From Vibrio rumoiensis 1S-45 (GTDB lineage Bacteria > Pseudomonadota > Gammaproteobacteria > Enterobacterales > Vibrionaceae), in assembly GCF_000286955.2 (NCBI RefSeq), contig NZ_AJYK02000026.1:1-64000 (forward strand): DNA of 64,000 bases, given 5' to 3'. The notes under the pieces were generated by a model. That model made no database searches and had not been told where the DNA came from. It saw only the letters and a program-made list of their open reading frames with translations. Shown piece after piece: positions 38,831 to 47,919 of the stretch. How positions within the stretch are numbered: the first letter of the stretch is position 1; the number at the start of each line of letters is the position of its first letter. The position numbers and the translations under genes are program-made.

Positions 38831-39003
38831 AAATAGTCACAGATGCATTATACAAAGTGGATATAGCTAGTAGAACCAGCTCTACACTTTTACTTGAAAT
38901 AGATGCTGAAATTTCAACACCATGTTAACAAGTTTCCTAACCATACAATAAAACGACCAAGATCAATAACTATTCATTTATATTAAATAAAAATTCTCTA
39001 TCA
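38802..39003 (-). ncRNA. candidate small RNA with CRP/FNR-type promoter
   Basis: On the minus strand TATAAT (39010-39015) is followed by about 200 bases and then a GCCCGC / GCGGGC stem with a seven-T tail. No gene ends there: ygfZ is already terminated at 39115-39144 and ytfK starts later. The intervening sequence has only short frames (about 20 codons). A CRP/FNR-type site directly abuts the -10 box. I infer a small RNA. The 5' end is uncertain, and a second TATAAT occurs inside. Confidence 0.45.
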
Positions 39004-39015
39004 CTTTTTATTATA

Positions 39016-39031
39016 TGTGATAAAGATCAAT
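39016..39031. promoter_or_regulatory. CRP/FNR-type site
   Basis: The plus strand reads TGTGATAAAGATCAAT: TGTGA-N6-TCAAT, 8 of 10 to CRP. The minus strand reads TTGATCTTTATCAC, 9 of 10 to the FNR half-sites TTGAT-N4-ATCAA. It lies immediately upstream of a minus-strand TATAAT, a place that suggests repression rather than activation. Confidence 0.5.
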
Positions 39032-39114
39032 TAGGAATATTTTTTGTTGCATTAGATTGCATGGTTAAGTGTTACTTTAAACAATGATTTAGATTTTTTG
39101 TGAAGATTTAATTA

Positions 39115-39144
39115 CAAAAAAGCCACCAAAGATATAGGTGGCTT
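39115..39144 (-). terminator. intrinsic terminator of ygfZ
   Basis: On the minus strand AAAGCCACC / GGTGGCTTT surrounds TATATCTTT and is followed by a T-run, about 20 bases after the ygfZ stop. Confidence 0.88.
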
Positions 39145-39166
39145 TAGGGCATTTAAAAGCTGATTT

Positions 39167-40153
39167 TTATTCTTGTAATGAATAGGGTAGCTCTGCAAAC
39201 GTCAACAGGGTAGTCGGTGAATCTTCAAATCTAAATGAAGTATCAGGCTCTAAATTATTGGGTAATACCGCAAGGGCGATAATTTTTCCGTCGGTAAATT
39301 GATATTGAGCGAGTAACTTACCTGCTCCTCTCCAATTTTCACCCACTTGCCTCTCTATGGTGGTTTTACTAGGAAGAGGGGAGTCTGAGTGACCTTCTAA
39401 TTTGAACATTGCACGTTTATTAATGCCACGGTATTTTGCTCTAGCAACCGTTTCTTGTCCCGTGTAACACCCTTTGGTGAAAGAAATGCCATCTAATGCC
39501 TGCAAGTTCATCGCTTGAGGGATATGCTCCAGTTGATCTTCTGAGCTTATCCTTGGTATCGCGTCAAGGATATCCGCGTAATCCCAAATGGCGTCATTAG
39601 CTAGGCTAGCAGTTGTATCAGTGTCTAAAATTTGCTCCGCACTTTCTTGAGTTAATAGCAATAACCAACGTGTTGTACTGATTTGCACCGCGCTACCACC
39701 GTTAATCGCAACGACTTGGTTTGTGTGCTCAGAATTGAATGACTTAGAGGCTAACTTTTGAATGAAAGTATTGGCATGTACGCCGATTACGCCGAGACAA
39801 ACATCAGTGCTTTCTTGTATTTCGACTTTAGAGAAGATGGCGTATTTTTTTATTTCGACAAGCTCTTTTTCAATTGCAGAGCGATGTTGGAACATGGCAT
39901 AGCCATTATTATGATGAAATAAGCGAAAGGTACTCAGCATTTTCCCTTTGCCATCACAATGTGCTCCTAAGGTGGATTGGTTTGGTTCTAAAGCCACGAC
40001 ATTACTAGTAATTTGTCCTTGAAGGTAAGACTTTTTGTCGTCACCTACCATGGTGATCGCGCCCCAAGAGGGTAAATGACAAATAATTAAATCGGGAAGA
40101 TCTTGAGTTGAAGAGATGGGCAAGGCCGTGAATGTCTTTGTCAAATTCATCAT
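39167..40153 (-). CDS. ygfZ: tRNA-modifying folate-binding protein YgfZ
   Basis: YgfZ is a folate-dependent protein of the GcvT-like fold that supports certain iron-sulphur enzymes, including the MiaB tRNA modifier. The 328-residue protein has the signature KGCYTGQETVARAKYRG with the key Cys. DDKKSYLQGQITSNV near the start is also typical. It starts at a double ATG (40148-40153). It is divergent from sdhE, as in E. coli. Confidence 0.95.
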   Translation of the reverse strand: MMNLTKTFTALPISSTQDLPDLIICHLPSWGAITMVGDDKKSYLQGQITSNVVALEPNQSTLGAHCDGKGKMLSTFRLFHHNNGYAMFQHRSAIEKELVEIKKYAIFSKVEIQESTDVCLGVIGVHANTFIQKLASKSFNSEHTNQVVAINGGSAVQISTTRWLLLLTQESAEQILDTDTTASLANDAIWDYADILDAIPRISSEDQLEHIPQAMNLQALDGISFTKGCYTGQETVARAKYRGINKRAMFKLEGHSDSPLPSKTTIERQVGENWRGAGKLLAQYQFTDGKIIALAVLPNNLEPDTSFRFEDSPTTLLTFAELPYSLQE

Positions 40154-40324
40154 AACATCCTAGTTCAGGTGGTAATTATGCACCCATGGTAATGTCGCAA
40201 TTGATATTTGTCAGCTTTTCTTGCGATTGATTTAAAATTGCATCGAGTTTGTGATAGCTGCACTAGAGGATAAGTTGAGCAACTGATAGACTCAGGGGCA
40301 TATGTATTATCAGATGGAATGAAT

Positions 40325-40585
40325 ATGTACAAACCTGAAGAGAAAGCTCGAATTAAATGGGCATGCCGTCGTGGTATGTTGGAACTTGATGTCGTTATCA
40401 TGCCATTTTTTGAAGAATGTTTTGAAGAGCTAACGGAACAAGAGCAGCAAGAGTTTGTTGCTTTGTTGGAATGTGATGATCCAGATTTATTCACTTGGAT
40501 CATGGGACATGGCAGGAGCGAGCATCTAGGCCATGCTAAAATTGTAGATAGAATCGTTGCCCATAATCTCAGTAAAGTGCGTTAA
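40325..40585 (+). CDS. sdhE: FAD assembly factor SdhE
   Basis: SdhE promotes covalent attachment of FAD to succinate dehydrogenase. The 86-residue protein has the RGxxE motif ([16 protein letters not shown]), where the RG pair is essential, and [18 protein letters not shown] choose the ATG at 40325 with GGA 6 bases upstream, over the ATG at 40319. It is divergent from ygfZ and overlaps ygfX by about 29 bases. Confidence 0.95.
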   Translation: MYKPEEKARIKWACRRGMLELDVVIMPFFEECFEELTEQEQQEFVALLECDDPDLFTWIMGHGRSEHLGHAKIVDRIVAHNLSKVR

Positions 40586-40976
40586 TACTCATACGAACGC
40601 GCAACACATTGAATCGTTTTATTACCGCGACACCCTGATTGCCCAGCTATTGATTATCGTTATGAGTATTTTCAGTATTTGGGCCATCATCATTTCGACA
40701 GCCCCCTTCGTTTTTTCCTTATTATTGATATCTTTGTTATATAGCCACGGTTACAAGCATCTAATGGAATCTTTTAATCTCAATGACTTTGGTGAATATT
40801 GCAAAGTTATTAGAGTGAATAGATCTTTAAATGAATTTATGATCCAAGTTTATCTTTCCCCGCAAGTACCATATCGTTTATGGCGTCATCAAATGACGGA
40901 TCATGATTACAAGCAGTTTATGGCGCTAATTAATGATGAACAATTCGGTTCAGTTTGGATCAAAAAAGAGCACTAA
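40557..40976 (+). CDS. ygfX: YgfX-like membrane protein (CptA family)
   Basis: This protein of up to 139 residues has two hydrophobic helices (about residues 29-62) and a soluble C-terminus. The position after sdhE, with an overlapping start, and the topology match YgfX/CptA. In E. coli that protein is proposed to be an inhibitor of FtsZ/MreB assembly and partner of SdhE, a role that is disputed. The start is uncertain: the frame opens with TTG at 40557, and no ATG with a ribosome site is seen before the membrane segments. Its stop codon lies within the terminator. Confidence 0.75.
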   Translation: MPIISVKCVNTHTNAQHIESFYYRDTLIAQLLIIVMSIFSIWAIIISTAPFVFSLLLISLLYSHGYKHLMESFNLNDFGEYCKVIRVNRSLNEFMIQVYLSPQVPYRLWRHQMTDHDYKQFMALINDEQFGSVWIKKEH

Positions 40977-40993
40977 ACGGTGCTCTTTTGGGT
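40963..40993. terminator. bidirectional terminator between ygfX and nadB
   Basis: AAAAGAGCAC / GTGCTCTTTT surrounds TAAACG, with A- and T-runs on both sides. It overlaps the ygfX stop codon and can serve the convergent nadB gene too. Confidence 0.88.
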
Positions 40994-41024
40994 TTGTTTT
41001 ATTTTGTCTAGGATCGAGTATCGA

Positions 41025-42656
41025 TTAGAACAAGGGATTACTGGTTCTGAATTTTTCCGGAGAGAGTATTGTTGGGCCGCTATTTTCAAGCTGGTTCGGG
41101 TAATCTAAGGTGTAGTGCAGACCACGGCTTTCTTTTCTTTCCATTGCACAACGAACCATAAGTTCAGCGACTTGCAGCAGGTTGCGTAATTCTAATAAAT
41201 TGTTCGATACCCTAAAGTGGCTGTAATATTCATGTGTTTCTTGTTGTAGTAATTGGATGCGGCGTAAAGCTCGTTCTAAACGTTTATCGGTACGGACAAT
41301 CCCCATGTAATCCCACATGAATAAACGCAGTTCATGCCAGTTATGCTGCAAAATGACTTCTTCATCAGAATTGGTTACTTGGCTTTCATCCCAATAAGGT
41401 AAGGAACTTGGCATTTGGGCTGAATCTATATTACTGATGATATCCTTTGCCGCAGACCAAGCGTAAACCACACATTCAAGCAATGAGTTGGATGCTAAAC
41501 GGTTTGCACCATGCAGCCCAGTGTAGGTGACTTCACCCACTGCATATAAATGCTTAAGATCGGTGAGACCTTGCTGGTTTACCATCACGCCACCGCAAGT
41601 ATAATGCGCTGCAGGGACAATTGGGATTGGCTCTTTAGTCATATCAATCCCTAAATCCAATAAACGCATATTGATGGTCGGGAAGTGCTTTTCAATAAAA
41701 TCGGCAGGTTTATGGCTGATGTCTAAATACATGCAATCCGCACCAAGACGCTTCATTTCATAATCTATCGCACGAGCGACAATATCGCGTGGTGCCAACT
41801 CTTCTCGTTTATCAAAATCAGACATAAAGCGAGTACCGTCAGGGCGTTTTAAATAGGCCCCTTCGCCTCTTAATGCCTCAGTGAGTAAGAAGTTACGTGC
41901 TTCAGGGTGAAATAAACAAGTTGGATGGAATTGGTTGAATTCTAAGTTGGCTACTCGACAGCCCGCGCGCCATGCCATTGCGATCCCATCACCAGAGGAA
42001 ACATCTGGGTTCGAGGTATATTGGTAAACTTTGGAAGCACCACCAGTTGCGAGGACCACAAATTTTGCACGAACCGATTCAACATGTTCTTTATTACGGT
42101 TCCAAATATAAGCCCCGACCACTTTTTTAGGGTCGCCACCAATACGATCTTCTGTGATTAAATCTAATGCGTTGTAACGTTCAAGAAAATGGATGTTGGG
42201 GTGATGATTCACATTATCTTGCAAGGAAGTTTGCATCGCCATACCGGTTGCATCAGCGGCGTGAAGAATGCGACGATGGCTATGACCCCCTTCTCGGGTT
42301 AAGTGGTGACGTGGGTGATCACTTTTATCATTTTCATCTAAATCGAAAGGAACGCCACCATCAATTAACCATTGAACACAATCTTTGGCATTTTGAGTAA
42401 TGAAACCGACAGTATCTTCATCGCAGATCCCACCGCCAGCGATGAGAGTATCTTCTATATGAGATTCAACACTATCATCTTCATCAAACACAGCAGCAAT
42501 ACCGCCTTGAGCATAATAAGTAGAACCCTCATTACGAGGCCCTTTACTCAAGACAATCACTTTACCGTGAGGGGCGACTCTTAAGGCAAGTGAAAGCCCA
42601 GCAGCACCACTACCAATAACCAATACATCGCACTGATGTTCACTGTTTGTGTTCAT
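41025..42656 (-). CDS. nadB: L-aspartate oxidase
   Basis: NadB oxidises aspartate to iminoaspartate, the first step of de novo NAD synthesis. The 543-residue flavoprotein has [36 protein letters not shown] and [12 protein letters not shown], as in the succinate dehydrogenase/L-aspartate oxidase family. Length is slightly above E. coli NadB. It is divergent from rpoE with a 502-base gap between the starts. Confidence 0.97.
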   Translation of the reverse strand: MNTNSEHQCDVLVIGSGAAGLSLALRVAPHGKVIVLSKGPRNEGSTYYAQGGIAAVFDEDDSVESHIEDTLIAGGGICDEDTVGFITQNAKDCVQWLIDGGVPFDLDENDKSDHPRHHLTREGGHSHRRILHAADATGMAMQTSLQDNVNHHPNIHFLERYNALDLITEDRIGGDPKKVVGAYIWNRNKEHVESVRAKFVVLATGGASKVYQYTSNPDVSSGDGIAMAWRAGCRVANLEFNQFHPTCLFHPEARNFLLTEALRGEGAYLKRPDGTRFMSDFDKREELAPRDIVARAIDYEMKRLGADCMYLDISHKPADFIEKHFPTINMRLLDLGIDMTKEPIPIVPAAHYTCGGVMVNQQGLTDLKHLYAVGEVTYTGLHGANRLASNSLLECVVYAWSAAKDIISNIDSAQMPSSLPYWDESQVTNSDEEVILQHNWHELRLFMWDYMGIVRTDKRLERALRRIQLLQQETHEYYSHFRVSNNLLELRNLLQVAELMVRCAMERKESRGLHYTLDYPNQLENSGPTILSPEKFRTSNPLF

Positions 42657-43158
42657 AAGTTTGTTTCGTTCCTAAGCGAGTGTAGACAACATTATACAAG
42701 CGTATGATTGCTGCCTTCACCATTCCTGTGTAAACCCGATTTAGCCAACGCGAGTGATTATGCCAATTGTACTTATTTTAAATCCTTTTGACTGAGTAGA
42801 ATTTTTGCTTTGATCTCAAAGCTTTTTCTACATCGTTTCTGAGGATTCTACGAGTATTAATAATAATAAAAATCTACGCGCACTTGACGAAGCATTGAAA
42901 TAAGAAGGTAATATGCATATATATCGATCAAACTTTCAAGTGTTGTTTTGATTTTTGTTCGAAAAACCCTGAAAGAAGAGTGATGATTACAGCATATTTT
43001 GTAGCTAAATTGGGAAAAGTTTTATTTTGGTGAACTTTTCTAATAGCACCGTGTCACAATAGTGGTCGGCGATGCTGTGGTAACAGTACTACAATATATA
43101 AGAATAATGTTCATATCTGAGAAGATAAGGATCATAACAATAGGAGTGGGTGCTCGAA
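42657..43158. other. nadB-rpoE intergenic region
   Basis: The 502 bases hold the promoters of both genes. I see the sigma-E-type promoter of rpoE at 43032-43058. A possible sigma-70 promoter lies at 42884-42914 (TTGACG and TAATAT, but 19 bases apart). No reading frame or recognisable RNA was found. Part of the rest may be a long rpoE leader. Confidence 0.5.
43032..43058 (+). promoter_or_regulatory. sigma-E-dependent promoter of rpoE
   Basis: GAACTT (43032-43037), 16 bases, then TCACA (43054-43058) fits the sigma-E consensus GAACTT-N16-TCTGA, with the -35 box perfect and the -10 box partial. Autoregulation of rpoE by sigma-E is established in E. coli. The predicted start is about 90 bases before the rpoE ATG. 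Confidence 0.7.
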
Positions 43159-43737
43159 ATGAGCGAGCAGTTGACTGATCAAGTTTTAATTGAGCGGGTT
43201 CAAAGTGGAGACAAACAAGCATTCAACCTTTTGGTGATTAAATACCAAAATAAAGTTTGTAGTCTAATTTCCCGTTACATTAAGAACTCTGGCGATGTGC
43301 CTGACGTGGCTCAAGAAGCCTTTATTAAAGCCTATAGAGCTATTCCCAATTTTCGTGGAGAGAGTGCTTTTTATACTTGGCTATATCGTATCGCTGTTAA
43401 TACAGCGAAAAACCATATTGTTGCACAATCACGACGCCCTCCAGCAAGCGATGTGGATGCAGAAGATGCAGAATATTACGAATCTGGCAGTGCATTAAAA
43501 GAAATTTCGAACCCTGAGAACTTAACGTTGTCAGAAGAATTAAAGCAGGTCGTTTTTCAAGCAATTGAAGCACTACCTGAAGATTTAAAAACGGCAATGA
43601 CGCTTCGTGAACTTGAAGGCTTAAGTTATGAAGAAATTGCAGAAGTAATGGATTGTCCTGTCGGAACGGTTCGTTCTCGGATTTTCCGAGCTCGCGATGC
43701 AGTGGAGAAGAAAATTCGCCCACTGATTCAGCGATAA
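43159..43737 (+). CDS. rpoE: RNA polymerase sigma factor RpoE (sigma-E)
   Basis: RpoE directs the response to misfolded outer-membrane proteins. The 192-residue ECF sigma factor is highly similar to E. coli RpoE: MSEQLTDQVLIERVQ at the start, region 2 (DVAQEAFIKAYRAIPNFRG) and region 4 (LSYEEIAEVMDCPVGTVRSRIFRA). I choose ATG at 43159 by homology, although a GTG at 43150 sits closer to GGAG. It is the first gene of rpoE-rseA-rseB-rseC. RseA holds it in check. Confidence 0.97.
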   Translation: MSEQLTDQVLIERVQSGDKQAFNLLVIKYQNKVCSLISRYIKNSGDVPDVAQEAFIKAYRAIPNFRGESAFYTWLYRIAVNTAKNHIVAQSRRPPASDVDAEDAEYYESGSALKEISNPENLTLSEELKQVVFQAIEALPEDLKTAMTLRELEGLSYEEIAEVMDCPVGTVRSRIFRARDAVEKKIRPLIQR

Positions 43738-43763
43738 TAGACTACTAATTTATGGTGGGAAAA

Positions 43764-44339
43764 ATGACCAATAAACAACAGATCTCAGCTCTAATGGATG
43801 GAGAGTTAGTCGATCAGTCATTAATTACTGAGCTTGAGCAAGATCTTGATGCGCAACAATCATGGAGTCATTACCATTTGATTGGCGATACGCTTCGTGG
43901 TGAAACGCCGAGCAACCCTAATTGGGATATCGCTTCGAAAGTTGCTCTAGTGTTAGAAGATGAACCTGCACACTCGAAAGTAGTGACTCTTCAAAGAACA
44001 TTGGAAGCACAGCCCAAACCACAACAAGCTCGTTTGAAAATGCCAGCGTGGTTATCCAATTTAACGCAAGTTGGTGTCGCAGCGTGTGTGTCATTAGTTG
44101 TGATTCTTGGTGTACAGCAATATTCTACGGGCGATACCACTAACCTAGCTTCGGATTCAGATCAATTACCCGTTTTGCAAACCATACCTTTTGCTGGATC
44201 TGCTGAACCTGTAAGTTTGACACGAGATTCAGTGAATACTCAGTCAAGTGAAGCTAAAGTGATGGATCAACATCGCCGTGTGAATGCGCTAATGCAAGAT
44301 TATGAATTGCAGTTACGCCTTAACCATGCAAGTGAATAA
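43764..44339 (+). CDS. rseA: anti-sigma-E factor RseA
   Basis: RseA is a single-pass inner-membrane protein that binds RpoE until DegS and RseP cleave it under envelope stress. The 191-residue protein has an N-terminal anti-sigma domain (QQISALMDGELVDQSLI, with DGE), a transmembrane segment at about residues 93-110 (VGVAACVSLVVILGV) and a periplasmic C-terminus. I start at ATG 43764 with GGTGGGAAAA upstream rather than ATG 43752. It lies 26 bases after rpoE. Confidence 0.93.
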   Translation: MTNKQQISALMDGELVDQSLITELEQDLDAQQSWSHYHLIGDTLRGETPSNPNWDIASKVALVLEDEPAHSKVVTLQRTLEAQPKPQQARLKMPAWLSNLTQVGVAACVSLVVILGVQQYSTGDTTNLASDSDQLPVLQTIPFAGSAEPVSLTRDSVNTQSSEAKVMDQHRRVNALMQDYELQLRLNHASE

Positions 44340-44381
44340 CATGACTTTTGTGGACATTACCTCCATTAATACGGTATTGAA

Positions 44382-45350
44382 ATGAAAAAAATTCTGATTA
44401 GTACTTGGTTACTACTCAGCTTATTTAGTCAAATCGCCTCGGCAGAAGATAATACCTCTGCGGAGGCTTTATTGCATAAAATGAGCGACGCGAGTAAGAC
44501 ACTCAATTATGAGTTGTCTTACATCTTAATAAAGAAAAACAGCATTGAGCCGTTACTTTATCGTCATGCCATTGAGAATAATCAAAATTTGGCGCATTTG
44601 GTGTATTTAAGTGGACCGGTGCGTGAAGTGATTTTACGTGGTGATGAAGTTAGTTATATTGAACCTGGGCTTGATCCGTTTTCTATTCGTTCTGGGCAAA
44701 TGGTTGCGCCATTAATCCCAATGCTGAATAGTGACATTGACAAATTAAGCCTTCTTTATGATTTTGTTAAAATTGGCCGTTCTCGTGAGGCCGGAGCAGC
44801 ATGCCAAGTCGTTCGAGTTGTACCGAAAGATGGGCAACGCTACTCTTACGTAGTGTGGATTGATGAGCGTACGAAACTGCCTTTACGCGCTGATCTTGTT
44901 GAACGTAATGGTGAGATCTTAGAGCAATATCGAACCGTTTCTTATGCGGTTAGTGATCATATTGCTAACATCTTAGACGGATTAAATAGTGCGAAGCTGC
45001 CTGATGTTTTAACATTACCTAAGCCTCAAGAAGCTCAAGCGGATTGGAAAGTAACTTGGGTACCTGATGGCTTTGAACCTGGCAGTATGAATCGTTATCG
45101 CATGTCTGTGACGGGCAATGTTGTGGAAAGCCAATTGTATAGCGATGGCCTGTTTAATTTCTCGGTTTATGTTTCCGATATTAAATCGGCAGACAGTAAA
45201 CCTCAGGTTTATCGTCAAGGTCGTAGAACCTTACAAACGTTTATTAAAAATAGTCGAGAAATTTCGGTGATTGGAGATATCCCACCTCCGACAGCGAAAC
45301 TTATTGCTGAGTCAGTGACATTCACTAATGCGAAGAGTAAAGCCAAATGA
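44382..45350 (+). CDS. rseB: sigma-E factor regulatory protein RseB
   Basis: RseB is a periplasmic protein that shields RseA from DegS and senses lipopolysaccharide intermediates. The 322-residue protein has a signal peptide ending SQIASA. The large N-terminal LolA-like domain carries SYILIKKNSIEPLLYRH. The smaller C-terminal domain begins near KVTWVPDGFEPGS. It overlaps rseC by 4 bases (ATGA). Confidence 0.95.
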   Translation: MKKILISTWLLLSLFSQIASAEDNTSAEALLHKMSDASKTLNYELSYILIKKNSIEPLLYRHAIENNQNLAHLVYLSGPVREVILRGDEVSYIEPGLDPFSIRSGQMVAPLIPMLNSDIDKLSLLYDFVKIGRSREAGAACQVVRVVPKDGQRYSYVVWIDERTKLPLRADLVERNGEILEQYRTVSYAVSDHIANILDGLNSAKLPDVLTLPKPQEAQADWKVTWVPDGFEPGSMNRYRMSVTGNVVESQLYSDGLFNFSVYVSDIKSADSKPQVYRQGRRTLQTFIKNSREISVIGDIPPPTAKLIAESVTFTNAKSKAK

Positions 45351-45817
45351 TGACGGCATTGGCAACAGTGACATCGGTAGAGCAATCTAATGGTGTTCAT
45401 CACGTCCAAGTAAGCTGTGAGCAACAAACCAGTTGCAATAGCTGCAAGTCGCAAAAAAGCTGTGGTACTGGCATGGTTTCTAAAGCTCTTGGTAGCAAAG
45501 CGCATTACTGGAAAATTAACACCACTAAACTTTTGCAAGAAGGTCAGGTGGTGGAAATTGGTCTACCAGAAAAAAGCATTGTGCTATCCGCATTAGTGGT
45601 TTACATGCTCCCTTTACTTGCGATGATTGCGGGTAGTTTGATTGCTCAACTGTGGCTTCGACCTCTGCTTGAGCTGGGTGAAGGTATTGTCATTTTGATG
45701 TTCTTTTTATCTGGTGCTGTCGGAATCTACTTTGCCAAACCTATGACTCAATGGCTTGAAAGTAAAGTGGATAATGAAGTGTCGTTGATACGTGTACTTG
45801 GTCAGCCAATCGCTTAA
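45347..45817 (+). CDS. rseC: sigma-E factor regulatory protein RseC
   Basis: RseC is a small inner-membrane protein that positively affects sigma-E signalling. The 156-residue protein has a Cys-rich cytoplasmic segment (CEQQTSCNSCKSQKSCGTG), typical of the RseC/MucC family, and two adjacent transmembrane helices (about 84-105 and 110-130). It overlaps rseB by 4 bases and is the last gene of the sigma-E operon. A hairpin-rich stretch follows before lepA. Confidence 0.94.
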   Translation: MMTALATVTSVEQSNGVHHVQVSCEQQTSCNSCKSQKSCGTGMVSKALGSKAHYWKINTTKLLQEGQVVEIGLPEKSIVLSALVVYMLPLLAMIAGSLIAQLWLRPLLELGEGIVILMFFLSGAVGIYFAKPMTQWLESKVDNEVSLIRVLGQPIA

Positions 45818-45832
45818 ACACCGAAAGAAGTG

Positions 45833-45936
45833 ATACCCTTAAATGCAGTTTTGCTTAAGGGTATAGCTACCCAGCACGAAATTGGGTAGAATCCCACCCA
45901 CAAAAATGAAATCAGCCTACTAATGCCTCATTTCAT
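45833..45936. repeat. three consecutive hairpins between rseC and lepA
   Basis: Hairpin 1: ATACCCTTAA (45833-45842) with TTAAGGGTAT (45855-45864). Hairpin 2: CTACCCA (45867-45873) with TGGGTAG (45883-45889). Hairpin 3: ATGAAAT (45906-45912) with ATTTCAT (45930-45936). None carries a T-run. They fill most of the rseC-lepA gap. Confidence 0.6.
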
Positions 45937-45971
45937 ATCATCCACTTTTATTTGAGTATTGTCTCCAGCCT

Positions 45972-47765
45972 ATGAAGCACATTCGTAACTTTTCGATTAT
46001 CGCCCATATCGACCACGGTAAGTCGACTCTATCTGATCGCTTAATTCAAGTTTGTGGGGGGCTAACAGAGCGCGAAATGGCATCTCAAGTTCTTGATTCT
46101 ATGGACCTTGAACGTGAGCGTGGTATTACCATTAAAGCGCAAAGCGTCACCTTAGATTACAAAGCTAATGATGGTGAAACGTATCAATTAAACTTCATCG
46201 ACACCCCAGGGCACGTCGATTTCTCTTATGAAGTTTCTCGCTCACTTGCCGCTTGTGAAGGTGCATTGCTGGTGGTTGATGCTGGTCAAGGAGTTGAAGC
46301 TCAAACGCTTGCGAACTGTTACACCGCGATTGAAATGGATCTTGAAGTAGTGCCAATCTTAAATAAGATTGATCTGCCAGCTGCCGATCCTGAGCGCGTT
46401 GCAGAAGAAATTGAAGATATCGTTGGCATTGATGCAATGGAAGCGGTGCGCTGTTCCGCTAAAACTGGCATCGGTGTTGATCTTGTTTTAGAAGAAATTG
46501 TCAAATCTATCCCTGCTCCTGAAGGCGATCCGGATGGGCCGCTACAAGCACTGATTATCGATTCATGGTTTGATAATTACTTAGGGGTAGTTTCTTTGGT
46601 TCGAATCAAAAATGGTTCACTGAAGAAAAATGACAAAATTAAAGTCATGAGTACTGGCCAAACTTGGGGTGTAGACCGTATTGGTATTTTCACACCTAAA
46701 CAAGTGGACACCAATGGATTAAACACCGGGGAAGTCGGCTGGGTTGTTTGTGGTATTAAAGACATTCTCGGCGCGCCAGTGGGGGATACTTTGACCCATG
46801 CGAAAGGTGGGTGCGAAAAACGTTTGCCGGGCTTCCAAAAAGTGAAACCGCAGGTTTATGCCGGTTTGTTCCCAGTATCGTCAGATGATTATGAAAACTT
46901 CCGTGATGCATTAGGTAAGTTAAGCCTTAACGATGCTTCACTGTTTTATGAGCCAGAAAGCTCTGCAGCTCTTGGTTTTGGTTTCCGTTGTGGCTTCCTT
47001 GGTATGTTACACATGGAAATCATTCAGGAGCGCTTAGAGCGTGAATACGATCTTGATCTCATCACAACTGCGCCAACCGTAGTGTATGAAGTGTTCAAGA
47101 CCGATAAAACGACGCTTTATGTTGATAGCCCAGCAAAATTACCAGCGATAAATGACATTGAAGAAATTCGTGAACCGATCGCTCGTTGTAATATTTTAGT
47201 ACCATCAGAATACTTAGGTAACGTGATTACGCTTTGTATTGAGAAGCGCGGTACTCAAGTTGATATGGTTTATCATGGTAAGCAAGTTGCATTAACCTAT
47301 GATCTTCCAATGGCGGAAGTGGTACTCGATTTCTTTGACCGCTTAAAATCAACCTCACGTGGTTATGCATCGCTAGATTACAACTTCCACCGTTATGAAT
47401 GCTCAAGCATGGTTCGCGTGGATGTTTTATTGAATGGTGATACGGTTGACGCATTGGCAATCATTACTCATAAAGACAACTCGCAAACACGTGGTCGTCA
47501 ATTGGTTGAGAAAATGAAAGAATTCATTCCTCGCCAAATGTTTGATATCGCAATCCAAGCGGCAATTGGTAACCATATTATTGCACGTTCAACGGTGAAG
47601 CAGTTGCGTAAAAACGTAATCGCTAAGTGTTACGGCGGTGATGTGAGTCGTAAGAAGAAACTGTTGAAGAAGCAGAAAGAAGGTAAAAAACGCATGAAGC
47701 AAATTGGTAATGTTGAGTTACCTCAAGAAGCTTTCTTGGCGATCCTTCATGTCGGCAAAGATTAA
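45972..47765 (+). CDS. lepA: elongation factor 4 (LepA)
   Basis: LepA is a translational GTPase that binds ribosomes and is involved in 30S assembly and translation fidelity. The 597-residue protein begins [19 protein letters not shown] with the P-loop. It has DTPGHVDF (G3), [10 protein letters not shown] (G4) and the LepA-specific C-terminal domain ending [17 protein letters not shown]. The start agrees with the family, though no Shine-Dalgarno sequence is evident. It precedes lepB as in E. coli. Confidence 0.97.
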   Translation: MKHIRNFSIIAHIDHGKSTLSDRLIQVCGGLTEREMASQVLDSMDLERERGITIKAQSVTLDYKANDGETYQLNFIDTPGHVDFSYEVSRSLAACEGALLVVDAGQGVEAQTLANCYTAIEMDLEVVPILNKIDLPAADPERVAEEIEDIVGIDAMEAVRCSAKTGIGVDLVLEEIVKSIPAPEGDPDGPLQALIIDSWFDNYLGVVSLVRIKNGSLKKNDKIKVMSTGQTWGVDRIGIFTPKQVDTNGLNTGEVGWVVCGIKDILGAPVGDTLTHAKGGCEKRLPGFQKVKPQVYAGLFPVSSDDYENFRDALGKLSLNDASLFYEPESSAALGFGFRCGFLGMLHMEIIQERLEREYDLDLITTAPTVVYEVFKTDKTTLYVDSPAKLPAINDIEEIREPIARCNILVPSEYLGNVITLCIEKRGTQVDMVYHGKQVALTYDLPMAEVVLDFFDRLKSTSRGYASLDYNFHRYECSSMVRVDVLLNGDTVDALAIITHKDNSQTRGRQLVEKMKEFIPRQMFDIAIQAAIGNHIIARSTVKQLRKNVIAKCYGGDVSRKKKLLKKQKEGKKRMKQIGNVELPQEAFLAILHVGKD

Positions 47766-47845
47766 TACAGTAGCGGATTCATTTCAGTTTCCGTGCTTTT
47801 TATAAAAAGTTAAATCTGTAATAAAAAACACTTACGGATGAACAT

Positions 47846-47876
47846 AAAGTGAAAGAATGTTTGGTTCTTTCACTTT
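47846..47876 (+). repeat. hairpin between lepA and lepB
   Basis: AAAGTGAAAGAA (47846-47857) and TTCTTTCACTTT (47865-47876) form a perfect 12-bp stem with a 7-base loop. The T-run is missing, so it is a weak terminator or an RNA-processing or stability element before lepB. Confidence 0.7.
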
Positions 47877-47919
47877 CGTTATTTCTTAAACAAAGAAAGT
47901 TATAGGGAAACCGAAGCGG

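Larger units (their letters stand above)
38606..39114. other. gene-poor region between ytfK and ygfZ
   Basis: These roughly 510 bases hold the ytfK promoter and, on the minus strand, a terminator (38802-38830) preceded by about 200 bases with no long reading frame, then a -10-like TATAAT and a CRP/FNR-type site. I call the small RNA candidate separately. A 79-codon plus-strand frame (38689-38928) runs through the terminator and lacks a ribosome site, so I reject it. Confidence 0.5.

Noticed and set aside
38689..38928. 79-codon plus-strand reading frame in the ytfK-ygfZ gap
   Set aside because: It has no ribosome site, crosses the terminator hairpin of the minus strand and has no recognisable content.
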